The notes: generated from the letters alone by a model not told the origin. Shown: positions 7,431-15,879, numbered from the stretch's first letter. The stretch is DNA of 49,105 nt from Desulforapulum sp034007745 (GCA_034007745.1 JAVEQI010000025.1:1-49105), one strand, 5' to 3'. Made by a program: numbers and translations.

Positions 7431-8153
7431 GGGGCCTGTTGTATGTGGGGCTGAACCGTCACCGGCGTCAAGATTACCAAACACCCTGATTTTAAGTTCC
7501 GGCTGGGCTTGACTGTCTGTCGCAAGGGTGATCACCTCATAATATCGACCCGCTGTTTTTCTCGTATTTGTAACGACAAGCTCCCAGGCTTTCCCCCGGG
7601 TATCTGACAATTTCAGCACAGCCTCAACATTCTTCATGGCTGGAACCACCTGGTCTTTAAGGGAAAAGTCATACCTGTCGGAGGGCAGGATATAAACTGT
7701 TGCCTCCAGGTTGTCCCCGGGGGCACCCACAAAATGGACCACCTCGGGTGTTATTGTGGCTATTTTTTCAACACTCCCGCTCACCTTGAGGGTCAGGGGG
7801 TTATCCGTCAGATTGGTGTGAACCTTAATCTGTTGAACCAGCACCCTCCCCCCGTAACCAAGAGTGTTGACCTTAACTGCAATTTTTCCTTCCCCGCCCG
7901 GGGGAATCTCTCTGTCATAATCGACAACAGTACAACCTCAGCCCGACTGCACACGAAGGATGCGAAGGGGTTCATCTCCCCGGTTCTCCACCACAAAGGT
8001 ATGATCGACCCAGATTCCCTCGGCAACCGTGCCAAAGCTCACGTCAGGTTTAAGAATAAAGGCTGAGGCACCAGGGGTGACGGCGCAATAGGCCGAAGGT
8101 GCAACCAGGCATAACAACAGCAAAACCAATAAACCCAGCATGGTCTGTTTCAT
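7428..8153 (-). CDS. DUF1573 exported protein, candidate selenoprotein (in-frame UGA = Sec72)
   Basis: Reading through one TGA (7938-7940) gives a continuous 241-residue protein. Residues 1-24 are a Sec signal peptide (KQTMLGLLVLLLLCLVAPS). A DUF1573 Ig-like domain follows: FGTVAEGIWVDHTF, VVENRGDEPLRILRV, then SG-U-GCTVVDYDREIPPGG and a beta strand ending VHTN. DUF1573 proteins normally carry SCGCT at this point; here the first cysteine is replaced by UGA and the second (Cys74) is kept, leaving a U-G-C redox-like motif. The frame is open with domain-like residues for 169 codons after the TGA, which argues against a random nonsense mutation. A C-terminal extension of about 100 residues is unassigned. 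It lies downstream of the MBL-hydrolase gene and probably acts in the periplasm. No known start lies downstream of the TGA with a good ribosome-binding site. Confidence 0.8.
7890..7940 (-). promoter_or_regulatory. Candidate bacterial SECIS element after the UGA
   Basis: On the mRNA, immediately 3' of the UGA, two hairpins can be drawn. One starts eight bases after the UGA: CUGUUGU pairs with AUGACAG around a CGAUU loop (seven pairs, two of them wobble). The second is stronger: UUCCCC pairs with GGGGAA around a CGGGC loop, whose apical loop starts 37 bases after the UGA. Bacterial SECIS elements sit just downstream of the UGA with a small apical loop and a G in its first two bases; both loops have G at position two. 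Which one SelB would use cannot be decided by eye. Confidence 0.5.
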
Positions 8154-8190
8154 GATATAAAACCCCTCAAAATTGTAAATTTAAGGTGAA

Positions 8191-8811
8191 TCACCTTAAA
8201 AAGGGATTCATTCGCTCTTCCTGGGCAATCGAGGTTTCAGGTCCGTGACCGGGATAAACGATTGTCCCGCTGTCGAGCCCGATAATTTTGGTTTTAATCG
8301 ACCGGATAAGGGTGTCGTAATCACCACCTGGAAGATCTGTCCGGCCAATGGAGCCCGCAAAGAGTGTGTCCCCGGAAAAAAGAGCACCCGGGGTATGGAG
8401 ACAGACTCCGCCCCTTGAATGACCCGGGGTATGGATAACGGTAAGGGTTATATCACCAAAGGAAATTTCATCCCCGTCGGCAAGGTGAACATCAGCCCCT
8501 GGTGAGTTTTCAGCACTCAGCCCAAAGCTTGCTGCTGCCCTGGAAAGATCCTTGAGCATGGGTTCATCGTCCCGATGAATCATGAGTTTTGCACCGGTAA
8601 CCTTTTTCATGTGTGCATTTGCCCCCACATGGTCAAAATGGCCATGGGTGTTGATGATATACTTAACCTTGAGGTTAGACTCAGCAAGGGCCATGAGGAT
8701 TCGATCTGCCTCATCTCCTGGATCAATGACAACCGCTTCGCCGGTCCTTTCACATCCAAGAATATAGCAGTTGGCCATAATCGGCCCCACTTCAAGCTTT
8801 TTTATGATCAT
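8191..8811 (-). CDS. MBL-fold metallohydrolase (glyoxalase II-like)
   Basis: A 206-residue metallo-beta-lactamase-fold hydrolase of the YcbL/glyoxalase II-like group. The dinuclear metal ligands are all visible: THGHFDHVG (HxHxDH, about residues 55-63), HTPGHSRGG (about 131), SGDTLFAGSIGRTD (about 146) and YPGHGPE (about 187). Members hydrolyse thioesters such as S-lactoylglutathione or persulfides; the substrate here is unknown. The ATG overlaps the nusB stop (ATGA), so it is translated from the same messenger. A short palindrome (8181-8199) overlaps its stop codon and may weaken read-through into the DUF1573 gene. Confidence 0.88.
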   Translation of the reverse strand: MIIKKLEVGPIMANCYILGCERTGEAVVIDPGDEADRILMALAESNLKVKYIINTHGHFDHVGANAHMKKVTGAKLMIHRDDEPMLKDLSRAAASFGLSAENSPGADVHLADGDEISFGDITLTVIHTPGHSRGGVCLHTPGALFSGDTLFAGSIGRTDLPGGDYDTLIRSIKTKIIGLDSGTIVYPGHGPETSIAQEERMNPFLR

Positions 8812-9239
8812 TCGTCGCCTCCCCTGTCAATTTGTTTGAGCACACGAATCTTATCGAGTACTCCATTGATAAATGCCCCTGAGCCCCGGGTGCCGAACCT
8901 TTTTCCGATTTCAACGGCCTCGTTGATGGAAACCGTTGGAGGGATATCTGGACGTTTGAGCATCTCAAAAATTGCCATGCGCATTATGTTGCGGTCCACA
9001 ATGGGCATTCTTGAGACCTTCCAGTTGATAGAAGACAGATTCATCAAACCGTCAATTTCCTGACGTGACGCAATCACCCCGTGTACGAGCTCAAGAAAAA
9101 AGGGCCTGATTGATTCACCGATTCGATCTTTAAAATTGCTGCAAAAAAGCTCAAGCAACTCTTCGGGGTCTCCCATGTCAACATCCAGGTAGCAAAGGGC
9201 CTGAAGGGCAAGCTCCCTTGCCTGTCTGCGTTCACCCAT
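8808..9239 (-). CDS. nusB: Transcription antitermination protein NusB
   Basis: A 143-residue all-helical RNA-binding protein that joins NusE (S10) on boxA to promote antitermination of rRNA operons. The N-terminus GERRQARELALQALCYLD and the C-terminal INEAVEIGKRFGTRGSGAFI (followed by NGVLDKI) are characteristic. Length is typical. It sits after ribH, as in many bacteria, with only five bases between the genes. Confidence 0.95.
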   Translation of the reverse strand: MGERRQARELALQALCYLDVDMGDPEELLELFCSNFKDRIGESIRPFFLELVHGVIASRQEIDGLMNLSSINWKVSRMPIVDRNIMRMAIFEMLKRPDIPPTVSINEAVEIGKRFGTRGSGAFINGVLDKIRVLKQIDRGGDE

Positions 9240-9244
9240 AAAAA

Positions 9245-9718
9245 TCAGGCCTCGCCCAGGGTTGCCATGAGATTTGCCATTTCAATGGCTGCAAGGGCCG
9301 AATCAAACCCCTTGTTTCCCGCCTTGGTTCCGGCCCGTTCAATGGCCTGTTCGATACTCTCGGTGGTGAGTATTCCAAACATTACCGGCAGACCGTAGTC
9401 AAGGCTGACACAGGCTATACCCTTGGAGACCTCGGCGCACACATAGTCGTAATGGCTGGTTGCCCCCCGGATAACCGCACCCAGGCAGATAATGGCGTCA
9501 TACCTGTTGGACATGGCCATTTTTTTTGCCACTAGGGGAATTTCAAAGGCACCAGGGACCTTAACCAGGGAAATATCCTCGTCTGCAGCCCCGCTTCTGA
9601 TCAATGCATCCATGGCACCGCCCACAAGTCGTTCGGTTATAAAATCATTGAACCTTGCGGCAATGATTCCAAAGCGTTTACCCTGGGCCGAAAGATTTGC
9701 TTCTATTATCTGTGGCAT
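9245..9718 (-). CDS. ribH: 6,7-dimethyl-8-ribityllumazine synthase
   Basis: A 157-residue lumazine synthase that condenses 5-amino-6-ribitylaminouracil with 3,4-dihydroxy-2-butanone 4-phosphate and assembles into pentamers or capsids. Motifs are AARFNDFITERLVGGA, VPGAFEIPLVAKKMA and GAVIRGATSHYDYV (the catalytic histidine region). It lies directly before nusB and after a 174-bp repeat-rich spacer from ribBA. Confidence 0.97.
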   Translation of the reverse strand: MPQIIEANLSAQGKRFGIIAARFNDFITERLVGGAMDALIRSGAADEDISLVKVPGAFEIPLVAKKMAMSNRYDAIICLGAVIRGATSHYDYVCAEVSKGIACVSLDYGLPVMFGILTTESIEQAIERAGTKAGNKGFDSALAAIEMANLMATLGEA

Positions 9719-9892
9719 CTTTACTTTTCCTTGTTTTTTTTATGAAACTCGCTTCTAACCGGCATAATTGACAAATTTCAATGTTTATTGTGCTCGGATG
9801 CCATCTCTTGCTCCGAACTGGCAGCCAGGCATGGGATTTTATTGAGCCCGCCATAAAGGGCATCCGCAAGGGGAGCCTCTACCGCCTACTGA
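9719..9892. repeat. Intergenic element, TATGAAAC...TGTGCTCGGATGCC type
   Basis: The 174-bp spacer between ribBA and ribH holds no gene. It contains TTTTATGAAACTCGC and TTTATTGTGCTCGGATGCC with CTTGCTCCG, matching the spacer at 19160-19250 (TTGTGGTCGGATGCC...CTCGCTCCG) and partly 15905-15950. It is one copy of a dispersed intergenic repeat lying inside an operon. Confidence 0.55.
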
Positions 9893-11098
9893 TTAACACT
9901 TCTTGAGCATATGCCCCATCTTAAGCTGTTTGCATTTTAAATAACCCTTATTATGCTTGTTTGGCTCAATCTCAATGGGCACCTGCTCCACTATGCTCAA
10001 TCCATACCCTTCGAGCCCGACCATCTTGGTGGGGTTGTTGGTCATCAGGCGCATCTTTCGTACCCCAAGATCCACAAGCATCTGGGCACCGATACCGTAA
10101 TCGCGCATGTCTGCATCAAACCCGAGTTCGAGATTGGCCTCAACCGTGTCACACCCCTTACGCTGGAGTTCATAGGCCTTGAGTTTGTTCACAAGGCCTA
10201 TACCCCGGCCCTCCTGACGAAGATAAAGGATAACGCCACTGCCCTCCTTGTCGATCATACTCATGGCCTTGTGGAGCTGTTCGCCGCAGTCGCAGCGAAG
10301 GGAACCAAAAATGTCACCTGTCATGCATTCGGAGTGAACTCGCACAAGCAGTGCAGATTCAGGGTCAATCTCTCCCTTGACCATGGCAATGTGGGTGAGA
10401 TTGTCCAGATCGTTTTCATAGGCAATAATTTTAAATTCACCGCCGAATCCCGTTGGAATGCTGCTCTGGGCTGCCTTTCTGACAAAGGATTCCGTCTTTA
10501 GCCGATACTCCACAAGGTCTGCAATGGTGCAGATACCGATATTGTGCTCCTGGCTGAATTTCTCGAGGGAAGGCCTTCTTGACATGGTGCCGTCATCGTC
10601 CATGATCTCGCAGATTACACCAGCGGGTTTTAAACCGGCCAGACGGGCAAGATCCACAGATCCTTCGGTCTGGCCTATTCTGACCATCACGCCGCCGTCC
10701 CTTGCCCGCAAGGGGAAAATATGACCAGGTCTGACAAGGTCGTAGGCGGTTGCCCCGTCTGCCACAGCTGCCTGTATGGTCCTTGCCCTGTCAGCCGCAG
10801 ATATGCCGGTGGTAACCCCCTCCCTTGCCTCGATGGAAATGGTAAATCCTGTTTCAAACTGGGAGGTGTTGTCTTCAACCATCATGGGAAGCTCCAGTCG
10901 GTCGGCCATTTCACCTGTCATGGAGAGACAGATAAGGCCCCGGCCGTACTTTGCCATGAAATTAATCGCCTCCGGGGTGACAGCCTCTGCCGCCATGGTA
11001 AGATCCCCTTCATTTTCCCTGTCCTCGTCATCTACCAGGATAACCATGCGTCCAGCTTTGATATCTTCAATGGCCTGCTCAATTGTAATCTGCGGCAT
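9893..11098 (-). CDS. ribBA: Bifunctional DHBP synthase / GTP cyclohydrolase II
   Basis: A 401-residue fusion supplying both starting branches of riboflavin synthesis. The N-terminal half (about 1-200) is 3,4-dihydroxy-2-butanone 4-phosphate synthase, with the metal/substrate loop DDEDRENEGDL (about 23-33). The C-terminal half (about 206-400) is GTP cyclohydrolase II, with the zinc-ligand segment HSECMTGDIFGSLRCDCGEQ and the GRGIGL nucleotide loop (about 310). Both halves look catalytically complete. It lies between ribE and ribH, with repeat-filled spacers on both sides. No FMN riboswitch is recognisable upstream. Confidence 0.97.
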   Translation of the reverse strand: MPQITIEQAIEDIKAGRMVILVDDEDRENEGDLTMAAEAVTPEAINFMAKYGRGLICLSMTGEMADRLELPMMVEDNTSQFETGFTISIEAREGVTTGISAADRARTIQAAVADGATAYDLVRPGHIFPLRARDGGVMVRIGQTEGSVDLARLAGLKPAGVICEIMDDDGTMSRRPSLEKFSQEHNIGICTIADLVEYRLKTESFVRKAAQSSIPTGFGGEFKIIAYENDLDNLTHIAMVKGEIDPESALLVRVHSECMTGDIFGSLRCDCGEQLHKAMSMIDKEGSGVILYLRQEGRGIGLVNKLKAYELQRKGCDTVEANLELGFDADMRDYGIGAQMLVDLGVRKMRLMTNNPTKMVGLEGYGLSIVEQVPIEIEPNKHNKGYLKCKQLKMGHMLKKC

Positions 11099-11114
11099 TT
11101 ATACTTTTTCACTC

Positions 11115-11300
11115 CTTTTTTATAAGAAACAGCTTTTAGCTATCGACTAACTGCTAACAGCTATCGAGTTTCATGCTTCATTATGTCCGTCGGGACATGT
11201 GGACCTACATAAAACTGATTCCACCCCCACAACAACTTACAATGGCAATTCATGAATTGCCCCCCTACAACCATCCACTACCTACTACCTACTGCCCATG
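11115..11300. repeat. REP-like intergenic element with heptanucleotide arms
   Basis: The ribE-ribBA spacer carries TATAAGAAACAGCTTTTAGC, heptads (GACTAACTGCTAACAGCTA), then GAGTTTCATGCTTCATTATG followed by TCCGTCGGGACATGTGG. The same ordered modules occur at 19035-19160 and 27695-27825. It also holds the palindrome GGCAATTCATGAATTGCC (11244-11261) and CTACCTA heptads (11278-11294). No gene is supported. Confidence 0.7.
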
Positions 11301-11304
11301 CGGG

Positions 11305-11973
11305 CTATATGAATCCTTTTTTTGCCAGCAACTCCCTTGTGATCGAGTCTGTTTTGCCGCTGGCTCCGGCAGTTGCCGATTTTGGGTTCTGTTTTAAAAA
11401 CCGGTTAACATATTTCCCTATCATATCGGTTTCGATGTTGATCCTGTCCCCAACCCTGATCGTACCAATTGTGGTTATCTTTGCCGTGTGGGGAATGATG
11501 CTCACTTCAAAATCCGTGGTGCTGCATTTGTTAACGGTAAGGCTGATTCCGTCGATTGCAACCGAACCCTTTTCAATTATCTCATCTGCAAGCAAATCAG
11601 GAATGCCGATGGTCATGATAACGGCATTGCTGCTTATAATTTTGGACGCAACAAATCCCGTGGCGTCGATGTGCCCCGAGACAAGATGGCCGTCCAGACG
11701 GTCCGAGAGTCGAAGGGCGCGTTCAAGGTTCAGGCGGGCACCGGGCAAAAGTGACTTAAAGGTGGTTCTGGCGACAGTTTCAGGAGCCATGTCCACCTCA
11801 AAAATGTTGTTCTTCAAGGTCACAACCGTGAGGCAGGCCCCGTTTACTGCAATAGAATCACCAATCTTTGTATTGGTAAGATCCATTCCAGTATCGATTA
11901 CAAGCCTTTTACCCTGGCCGTTTGACTGAATTTTTTTCAGGATTCCAATCCCTTCGATGATTCCCGTAAACAA
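11305..11973 (-). CDS. ribE: Riboflavin synthase alpha subunit
   Basis: A 222-residue trimeric enzyme that dismutates two lumazine molecules to riboflavin. It shows the two tandem lumazine-binding halves: FTGIIEGIG...AVNGACLTV (about 1-97) and HLVSGHIDATG...AIDGISLTV (about 98-200). I chose the TTG at 11971-11973 (M-F-T-G-I-I-E) because GGGGGAG lies seven bases upstream and the family starts exactly there; no ATG is available. One base separates it from the ribD stop, so coupling is likely. Confidence 0.93.
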   Translation of the reverse strand: MFTGIIEGIGILKKIQSNGQGKRLVIDTGMDLTNTKIGDSIAVNGACLTVVTLKNNIFEVDMAPETVARTTFKSLLPGARLNLERALRLSDRLDGHLVSGHIDATGFVASKIISSNAVIMTIGIPDLLADEIIEKGSVAIDGISLTVNKCSTTDFEVSIIPHTAKITTIGTIRVGDRINIETDMIGKYVNRFLKQNPKSATAGASGKTDSITRELLAKKGFI

Positions 11974-11974
11974 C

Positions 11975-13111
11975 TTAACACTCCCCCGGCTGATTAGGAC
12001 CACAGTTTTTGAAATAACCCTTGATGAGAATATCCTGGTCAAACCGTTGAACCTCAACGCAGCTCAACCCAAGGGCCTCTTTCATCAATTCGGGGCCCTG
12101 CCCCCGACACATGGAGACCCCGTCATCACCGCCCAGGATTTTGGGGGCAAAGAAGAGGTACAGCTTGTTGACCACCCCAGCTGAAAGGGCGGAATGAACC
12201 ACACGACCGCCACCCTCGATCAAAAGACTCACGATGCCTCTCCTACCGAGGGCATAGATCAGAAGCCTTAAATCAATCATTCCATTTTGTTCGGGAATAA
12301 AAAGCAGCTCAACCCCCAGACTCTTGAACAGGGCACAGCGGTCAGGATCTGCCTTTGAAGATGTGGCGATGATAGTTTTAGCGCTGGACTGCTGTGTGAA
12401 TATCTTTGAACCTGGATCAATGGAGAGGCTGGCATCGAGGATCACCCTCAGGGGATCACGACCGTCAAAACCTTCAATCCTTGTGGTTAATGAGGGGTTA
12501 TCGGCCCTAATGGTGCCTGCTCCGACAAGAATGGCATCCACCTGGTGGCGGAGCTTGTGAACGTAGAGTCTGGAATCCTTGCCGGTAATCCATTTTGAAT
12601 CTCCGGTTCGCGTGGCAAGCTGACCGTCCAGGGTTGAGGCACACTTTAAAAGGACAAAGGGTGTTTTATGATTTTTGACATACCAGATGAAATCTTCGAT
12701 GAGTGTTTCAGCTTCTTTTCTACAGACTCCAACCTCGACCTCAACGCCCCGGTCCCTCAGAAACTCTATACCCCCTCCACCCACAAAAGGATTGGGATCT
12801 TCGGTTCCCACAAACACCCTGCGGATGCCTGCCTCAAGGATTTTTCTGGTGCATGGCGGTGTTTTTCCCGTATGGTTGCAAGGCTCAAGGGTAACGTAAA
12901 TATCGCCGCCCCTGGCGGCGTCGCCTGCATCATCTATTGCATTAACCTCTGCGTGGGCAAGTCCCGCCCCCCTGTGCCATCCCTGACCGATTACCCTGTT
13001 GTTCTTAACAACAACGGCTCCTACCACCGGGTTGGGCGAAGTGTATCCTCTGCCCTTCAGGGCAAGATCAATGGCAAGGGCCATAAAGTTTTCATGGATT
13101 GCTTCATCCAT
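11975..13111 (-). CDS. ribD: Bifunctional riboflavin deaminase/reductase RibD
   Basis: A 378-residue fusion enzyme for the second and third steps of the pyrimidine branch. The N-terminal cytidine-deaminase-like domain (about 1-145) has the zinc motif AHAEVNAI and EPCNHTGKTPPC. The C-terminal NADPH-dependent reductase domain (about 150-365) has KCASTLDGQLATRTGDSKWI and the GGGRVVHSAL segment. I chose ATG at 13111, overlapping the nrdR stop (ATGGATGA), since RibD proteins usually begin MDE; two upstream in-frame starts would add non-homologous residues. Confidence 0.95.
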   Translation of the reverse strand: MDEAIHENFMALAIDLALKGRGYTSPNPVVGAVVVKNNRVIGQGWHRGAGLAHAEVNAIDDAGDAARGGDIYVTLEPCNHTGKTPPCTRKILEAGIRRVFVGTEDPNPFVGGGGIEFLRDRGVEVEVGVCRKEAETLIEDFIWYVKNHKTPFVLLKCASTLDGQLATRTGDSKWITGKDSRLYVHKLRHQVDAILVGAGTIRADNPSLTTRIEGFDGRDPLRVILDASLSIDPGSKIFTQQSSAKTIIATSSKADPDRCALFKSLGVELLFIPEQNGMIDLRLLIYALGRRGIVSLLIEGGGRVVHSALSAGVVNKLYLFFAPKILGGDDGVSMCRGQGPELMKEALGLSCVEVQRFDQDILIKGYFKNCGPNQPGEC

Positions 13112-13616
13112 CTTCGGAACTTCCATTATCTGAACAGCCGCCGGCATCTGAGTCATTGGTTATTTTACGAGGAATAAGGCTCTTGAGTTCTTCGATAAAA
13201 TCATCCACATCCTTGAACTCCCGGTACACAGAGGCAAACCGTACATAGGCCACATCATCCAGGCGGTGGAGATGATCCATAATCTTGTTGCCGACAATTT
13301 CCGACGAGATCTCCTTTTCATTGGCATCCCGAAATTTGCGCTCAACAGAATCCACCACCTCTTCAATCTGATCCACGCTGATGGCACGTTTTTCACAGGC
13401 CTTTTTTATCCCGGTAAGGATCTTGTCCCGGTTGAACTCCTCCCTGCGGCCGTCTTTTTTCACAACCATGACCGGCAGTTCTTCCACCTTTTCGTAGGTG
13501 GTAAACCTGCGCATGCAGTCTAAGCACTCCCTGCGCCTTCGAACGGCAAATTCGCTCCGGCTCAACCTTGAATCCACAACACGGTTGTTCAACAGCCCGC
13601 AATAGGGACATTTCAT
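13104..13616 (-). CDS. nrdR: Transcriptional repressor NrdR
   Basis: A 170-residue regulator of ribonucleotide reductase genes. It has an N-terminal zinc ribbon (CPYC at 3-6 and CLDC at about 31-34, with RRRRECLDCMRRFTTYE) and an ATP-cone domain (VVKKDGRREEFNRDKILTGI, about 50-140) that senses dATP/ATP. The roughly 15-residue acidic tail is longer than usual. It overlaps both neighbours by a few bases. The NrdR-dCMP deaminase-GlyA order is a nucleotide-metabolism arrangement common in Deltaproteobacteria. Confidence 0.96.
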   Translation of the reverse strand: MKCPYCGLLNNRVVDSRLSRSEFAVRRRRECLDCMRRFTTYEKVEELPVMVVKKDGRREEFNRDKILTGIKKACEKRAISVDQIEEVVDSVERKFRDANEKEISSEIVGNKIMDHLHRLDDVAYVRFASVYREFKDVDDFIEELKSLIPRKITNDSDAGGCSDNGSSEDG

Positions 13617-14080
13617 GGCATCACCTCTTCTTTTATTCGGATTAAAGCAATTCCTGCCTGGGCAAACATGGTGTCAGACATGGAGTCGTCATACCCCTCG
13701 GCATAGTAAATTTCCCTGATGCCCGCATTGATGAGCATCTTTGCGCAAATGGAACAGGGCTTGTGTGTGCAGTAAAGGGTTGAATCCCTGACTGGAATAC
13801 CATGGCAGGCTGCCTGAACAATGACGTTCTGTTCGGCATGAACCCCCCTGCAAAGCTCATGCTTCTGCCCGGAGGGAACGTTCAGCTGTTTGCGCAGACA
13901 CCCTGTCACATCACAGTGGTCAATCCCTGTGGGGGCACCATTATATCCTGAGCATAAAATTCGCCTGTCTTTGACCAGGATAGCCCCGACCCTGCGGCGG
14001 ATGCAGGTGGCACGGGTTGCCACAAGCCGGGCAATGCCCATGAAATACGTGTCCCAGGAGGGCCGGACAGGATCACCCAT
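13613..14080 (-). CDS. Deoxycytidylate (dCMP) deaminase family protein
   Basis: A 155-residue zinc deaminase converting dCMP to dUMP for dTTP synthesis. The zinc motifs are GVHAEQNVI (about residues 80-88) and HKPCSICAKMLI (about 104-115). An additional CDVTGCLRK cysteine group and a CRG before the HAE motif are typical of ComEB-like enzymes. I chose the ATG that overlaps the glyA stop (ATGGGTGA), beginning MGDPVRPSWDTYF; two earlier in-frame ATGs add residues the family lacks. Its stop overlaps the nrdR start by four bases. Confidence 0.93.
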   Translation of the reverse strand: MGDPVRPSWDTYFMGIARLVATRATCIRRRVGAILVKDRRILCSGYNGAPTGIDHCDVTGCLRKQLNVPSGQKHELCRGVHAEQNVIVQAACHGIPVRDSTLYCTHKPCSICAKMLINAGIREIYYAEGYDDSMSDTMFAQAGIALIRIKEEVMP

Positions 14081-15323
14081 GGACGAGGGTGTCTCCATAA
14101 AGGGGGAAGGATGCACAGAGGGACTTCACCTTTTCCCTGAGGATTTCAGCGGTTGACGGCGCCTCTAGGGCCTGACACACAAGGTCTGCAACAAGAAGCA
14201 TCTCCGCCTCGCCCATACCCCTTGATGTCAACAGGGGTGTCCCGAGTCGAATGCCGCTGGTCACCCTGGGCCCCAGGGGATCGTCGGGAACGGCATTTTT
14301 ATTCACAGTTATTCCTGCGGCCCCGAGACGATTTTCAGCCTCTTTGCCTGAAATCCCCATATGGGTAAGATTGAGGAGCATGAGGTGGTTGTCCGTGCCC
14401 TTGGATACAAGGTTCATTCCCCGTTCCATAAGGCCCCTTGCAAGGGTCGCTGCATTGGCCACCACCTGCTGCTGGTATTGAGCAAATTCCGGAGCCAGGG
14501 CCTCTTTCAAGGCCACTGCCTTAGCTGCGATGACGTGCATGAGGGGTCCCCCCTGGATTCCGGGAAAAATCTGGCTGGATATCCTGGGGCCGATCTCTTC
14601 GGTTGCCAGAATCAGCCCACCACGTGGCCCCCTCAGGGTCTTGTGGGTGGTACTTGTAACAATGTCTGCATGGGGAACGGGTGACGGGTGAACCCCAGCC
14701 GCCACAAGTCCTGCAATATGGGCCATATCCACCATGAAAAGAGCACCTACAGATTTTGCGATCTCTGAAAATGCCTTAAAATCAATGATCCTTGGATAGG
14801 CGCTGGCACCGGCTACGATTAGCTTGGGCCGATGGCGCTGGGCAAGGTCCGCAACCTCGTCCATGTCTATCATTTCAGTCTCTCTGGAAAGGCCGTAATG
14901 TACAAAATTGAAGAGCCTGCCGGAGAAGCTTACCGGACTTCCGTGGGTCAGATGACCGCCATGGGAGAGATCCATGGCAAGCACGGTGTCCCCAGGCTTG
15001 ATCACGGCAAAATAGGCGCCCATATTGGCCGTTGACCCGGAGTGGGGCTGAACGTTTGCATACTCCGCCTTGAAAAGCTCCCTTGCCCGGTCAATGGCCA
15101 GGGTTTCGGCCCGGTCAACCACGGTGCAACCGCCATAGTAACGTTTCAGGGGATACCCTTCAGCATACTTGTTTGTGAGCACCGACCCCTGGGCCGCCAT
15201 CACTGCCCGACTCGCCCTGTTCTCCGAGGCAATAAGCTCAAGCCCCTCCTCCTGGCGAAGTTCCTCCTCACGGATGATCATAAGAAGCTCCGGGTCAACC
15301 TCTTTTAATTCAGCAATATCCAC
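14073..15323 (-). CDS. glyA: Serine hydroxymethyltransferase
   Basis: A 416-residue PLP enzyme interconverting serine and glycine with transfer of a C1 unit to tetrahydrofolate. Landmarks are ELIASENRASRAV (about 27), YAEGYPLKRYYGG (about 54), the PLP lysine in TSTTHKTLRGPRGG (about 225-238) and the C-terminal RLGTPLLTSRGM. Length is typical. It is embedded in the rpiB-glyA-dCMP deaminase-nrdR array, a clustering that fits its role in purine/thymidylate supply. Confidence 0.97.
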   Translation of the reverse strand: MDIAELKEVDPELLMIIREEELRQEEGLELIASENRASRAVMAAQGSVLTNKYAEGYPLKRYYGGCTVVDRAETLAIDRARELFKAEYANVQPHSGSTANMGAYFAVIKPGDTVLAMDLSHGGHLTHGSPVSFSGRLFNFVHYGLSRETEMIDMDEVADLAQRHRPKLIVAGASAYPRIIDFKAFSEIAKSVGALFMVDMAHIAGLVAAGVHPSPVPHADIVTSTTHKTLRGPRGGLILATEEIGPRISSQIFPGIQGGPLMHVIAAKAVALKEALAPEFAQYQQQVVANAATLARGLMERGMNLVSKGTDNHLMLLNLTHMGISGKEAENRLGAAGITVNKNAVPDDPLGPRVTSGIRLGTPLLTSRGMGEAEMLLVADLVCQALEAPSTAEILREKVKSLCASFPLYGDTLVHG

Positions 15324-15352
15324 TACCCTGTCTCCTTTTCCTGGGCCGATAT

Positions 15353-15826
15353 TCAGGCCGAGGTTTCCATGCTCAAAATTCTGTCAAGATGTCTCCCCCC
15401 TTCAAATGGGGTCGTAAGCCATGTTTTGACAAGTTCAAATGCAAGGGCATCTCCAATGATACGACCTCCGAGCACAAGAATATTTGAGTCGTTATGCTCC
15501 CGACTCATGCGCACAGAAAATATATCACTGCAAAGGGCCGCCCTGACCCCGGGAAATCGATTGGCAACCATGGACATGCCAAGGCCTGTGCCGCACAGCA
15601 GAATACCTCGGGAATAATCACCCTTTGATACGGCCCCTGCCACTTTTTTACCATAGTCCGTATAATTTACAGAGTCCAGGCTGAATGTTCCTGCATCTTT
15701 TACCTCAATGCCCAGTCCCGTAAGGAGGGTGATTATCTTCTCCTTCATGGGAAAGGCTGCATGATCACTGCCAATGATAATGGGACCCTGCCTGTCAACT
15801 GCCGGGTCCTTTTTTTCAACCATCAT
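15353..15826 (-). CDS. rpiB: Ribose 5-phosphate isomerase B
   Basis: A 157-residue RpiB/LacAB-family sugar-phosphate isomerase interconverting ribose 5-phosphate and ribulose 5-phosphate. Motifs are IIIGSDHAAFPMKEKI (about 15), the active-site cysteine loop GILLCGTGLGMS (about 73) and RMSREHNDSNILVLGGR (about 105). I chose the start preceded by AAGGTGA at five-base spacing; earlier in-frame ATG/TTG codons lie directly on a ribosome-binding site or lack one. In related bacteria rpiB precedes glyA in the same operon, as here. Confidence 0.93.
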   Translation of the reverse strand: MMVEKKDPAVDRQGPIIIGSDHAAFPMKEKIITLLTGLGIEVKDAGTFSLDSVNYTDYGKKVAGAVSKGDYSRGILLCGTGLGMSMVANRFPGVRAALCSDIFSVRMSREHNDSNILVLGGRIIGDALAFELVKTWLTTPFEGGRHLDRILSMETSA

Positions 15827-15879
15827 ATCCGTCACCTTATCCATCACCTTGCAAGAAACTTGAAACAAGAGACAGGAAA

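Noticed and set aside
7428..7844. Separate short gene downstream of the TGA in the DUF1573 locus
   Set aside because: It is in the same frame as the upstream part, and its GTG start lies in the middle of the conserved domain with no convincing ribosome-binding site.
7938..7940. TGA as an ordinary nonsense mutation
   Set aside because: It lies exactly on the conserved cysteine column, the downstream frame is intact for 169 codons, and SECIS-like hairpins follow. It cannot be fully excluded without the genome's sel genes.
11099..11304. FMN riboswitch in front of the riboflavin genes
   Set aside because: No conserved RFN-element segments are visible; the spacer is filled with dispersed repeats.
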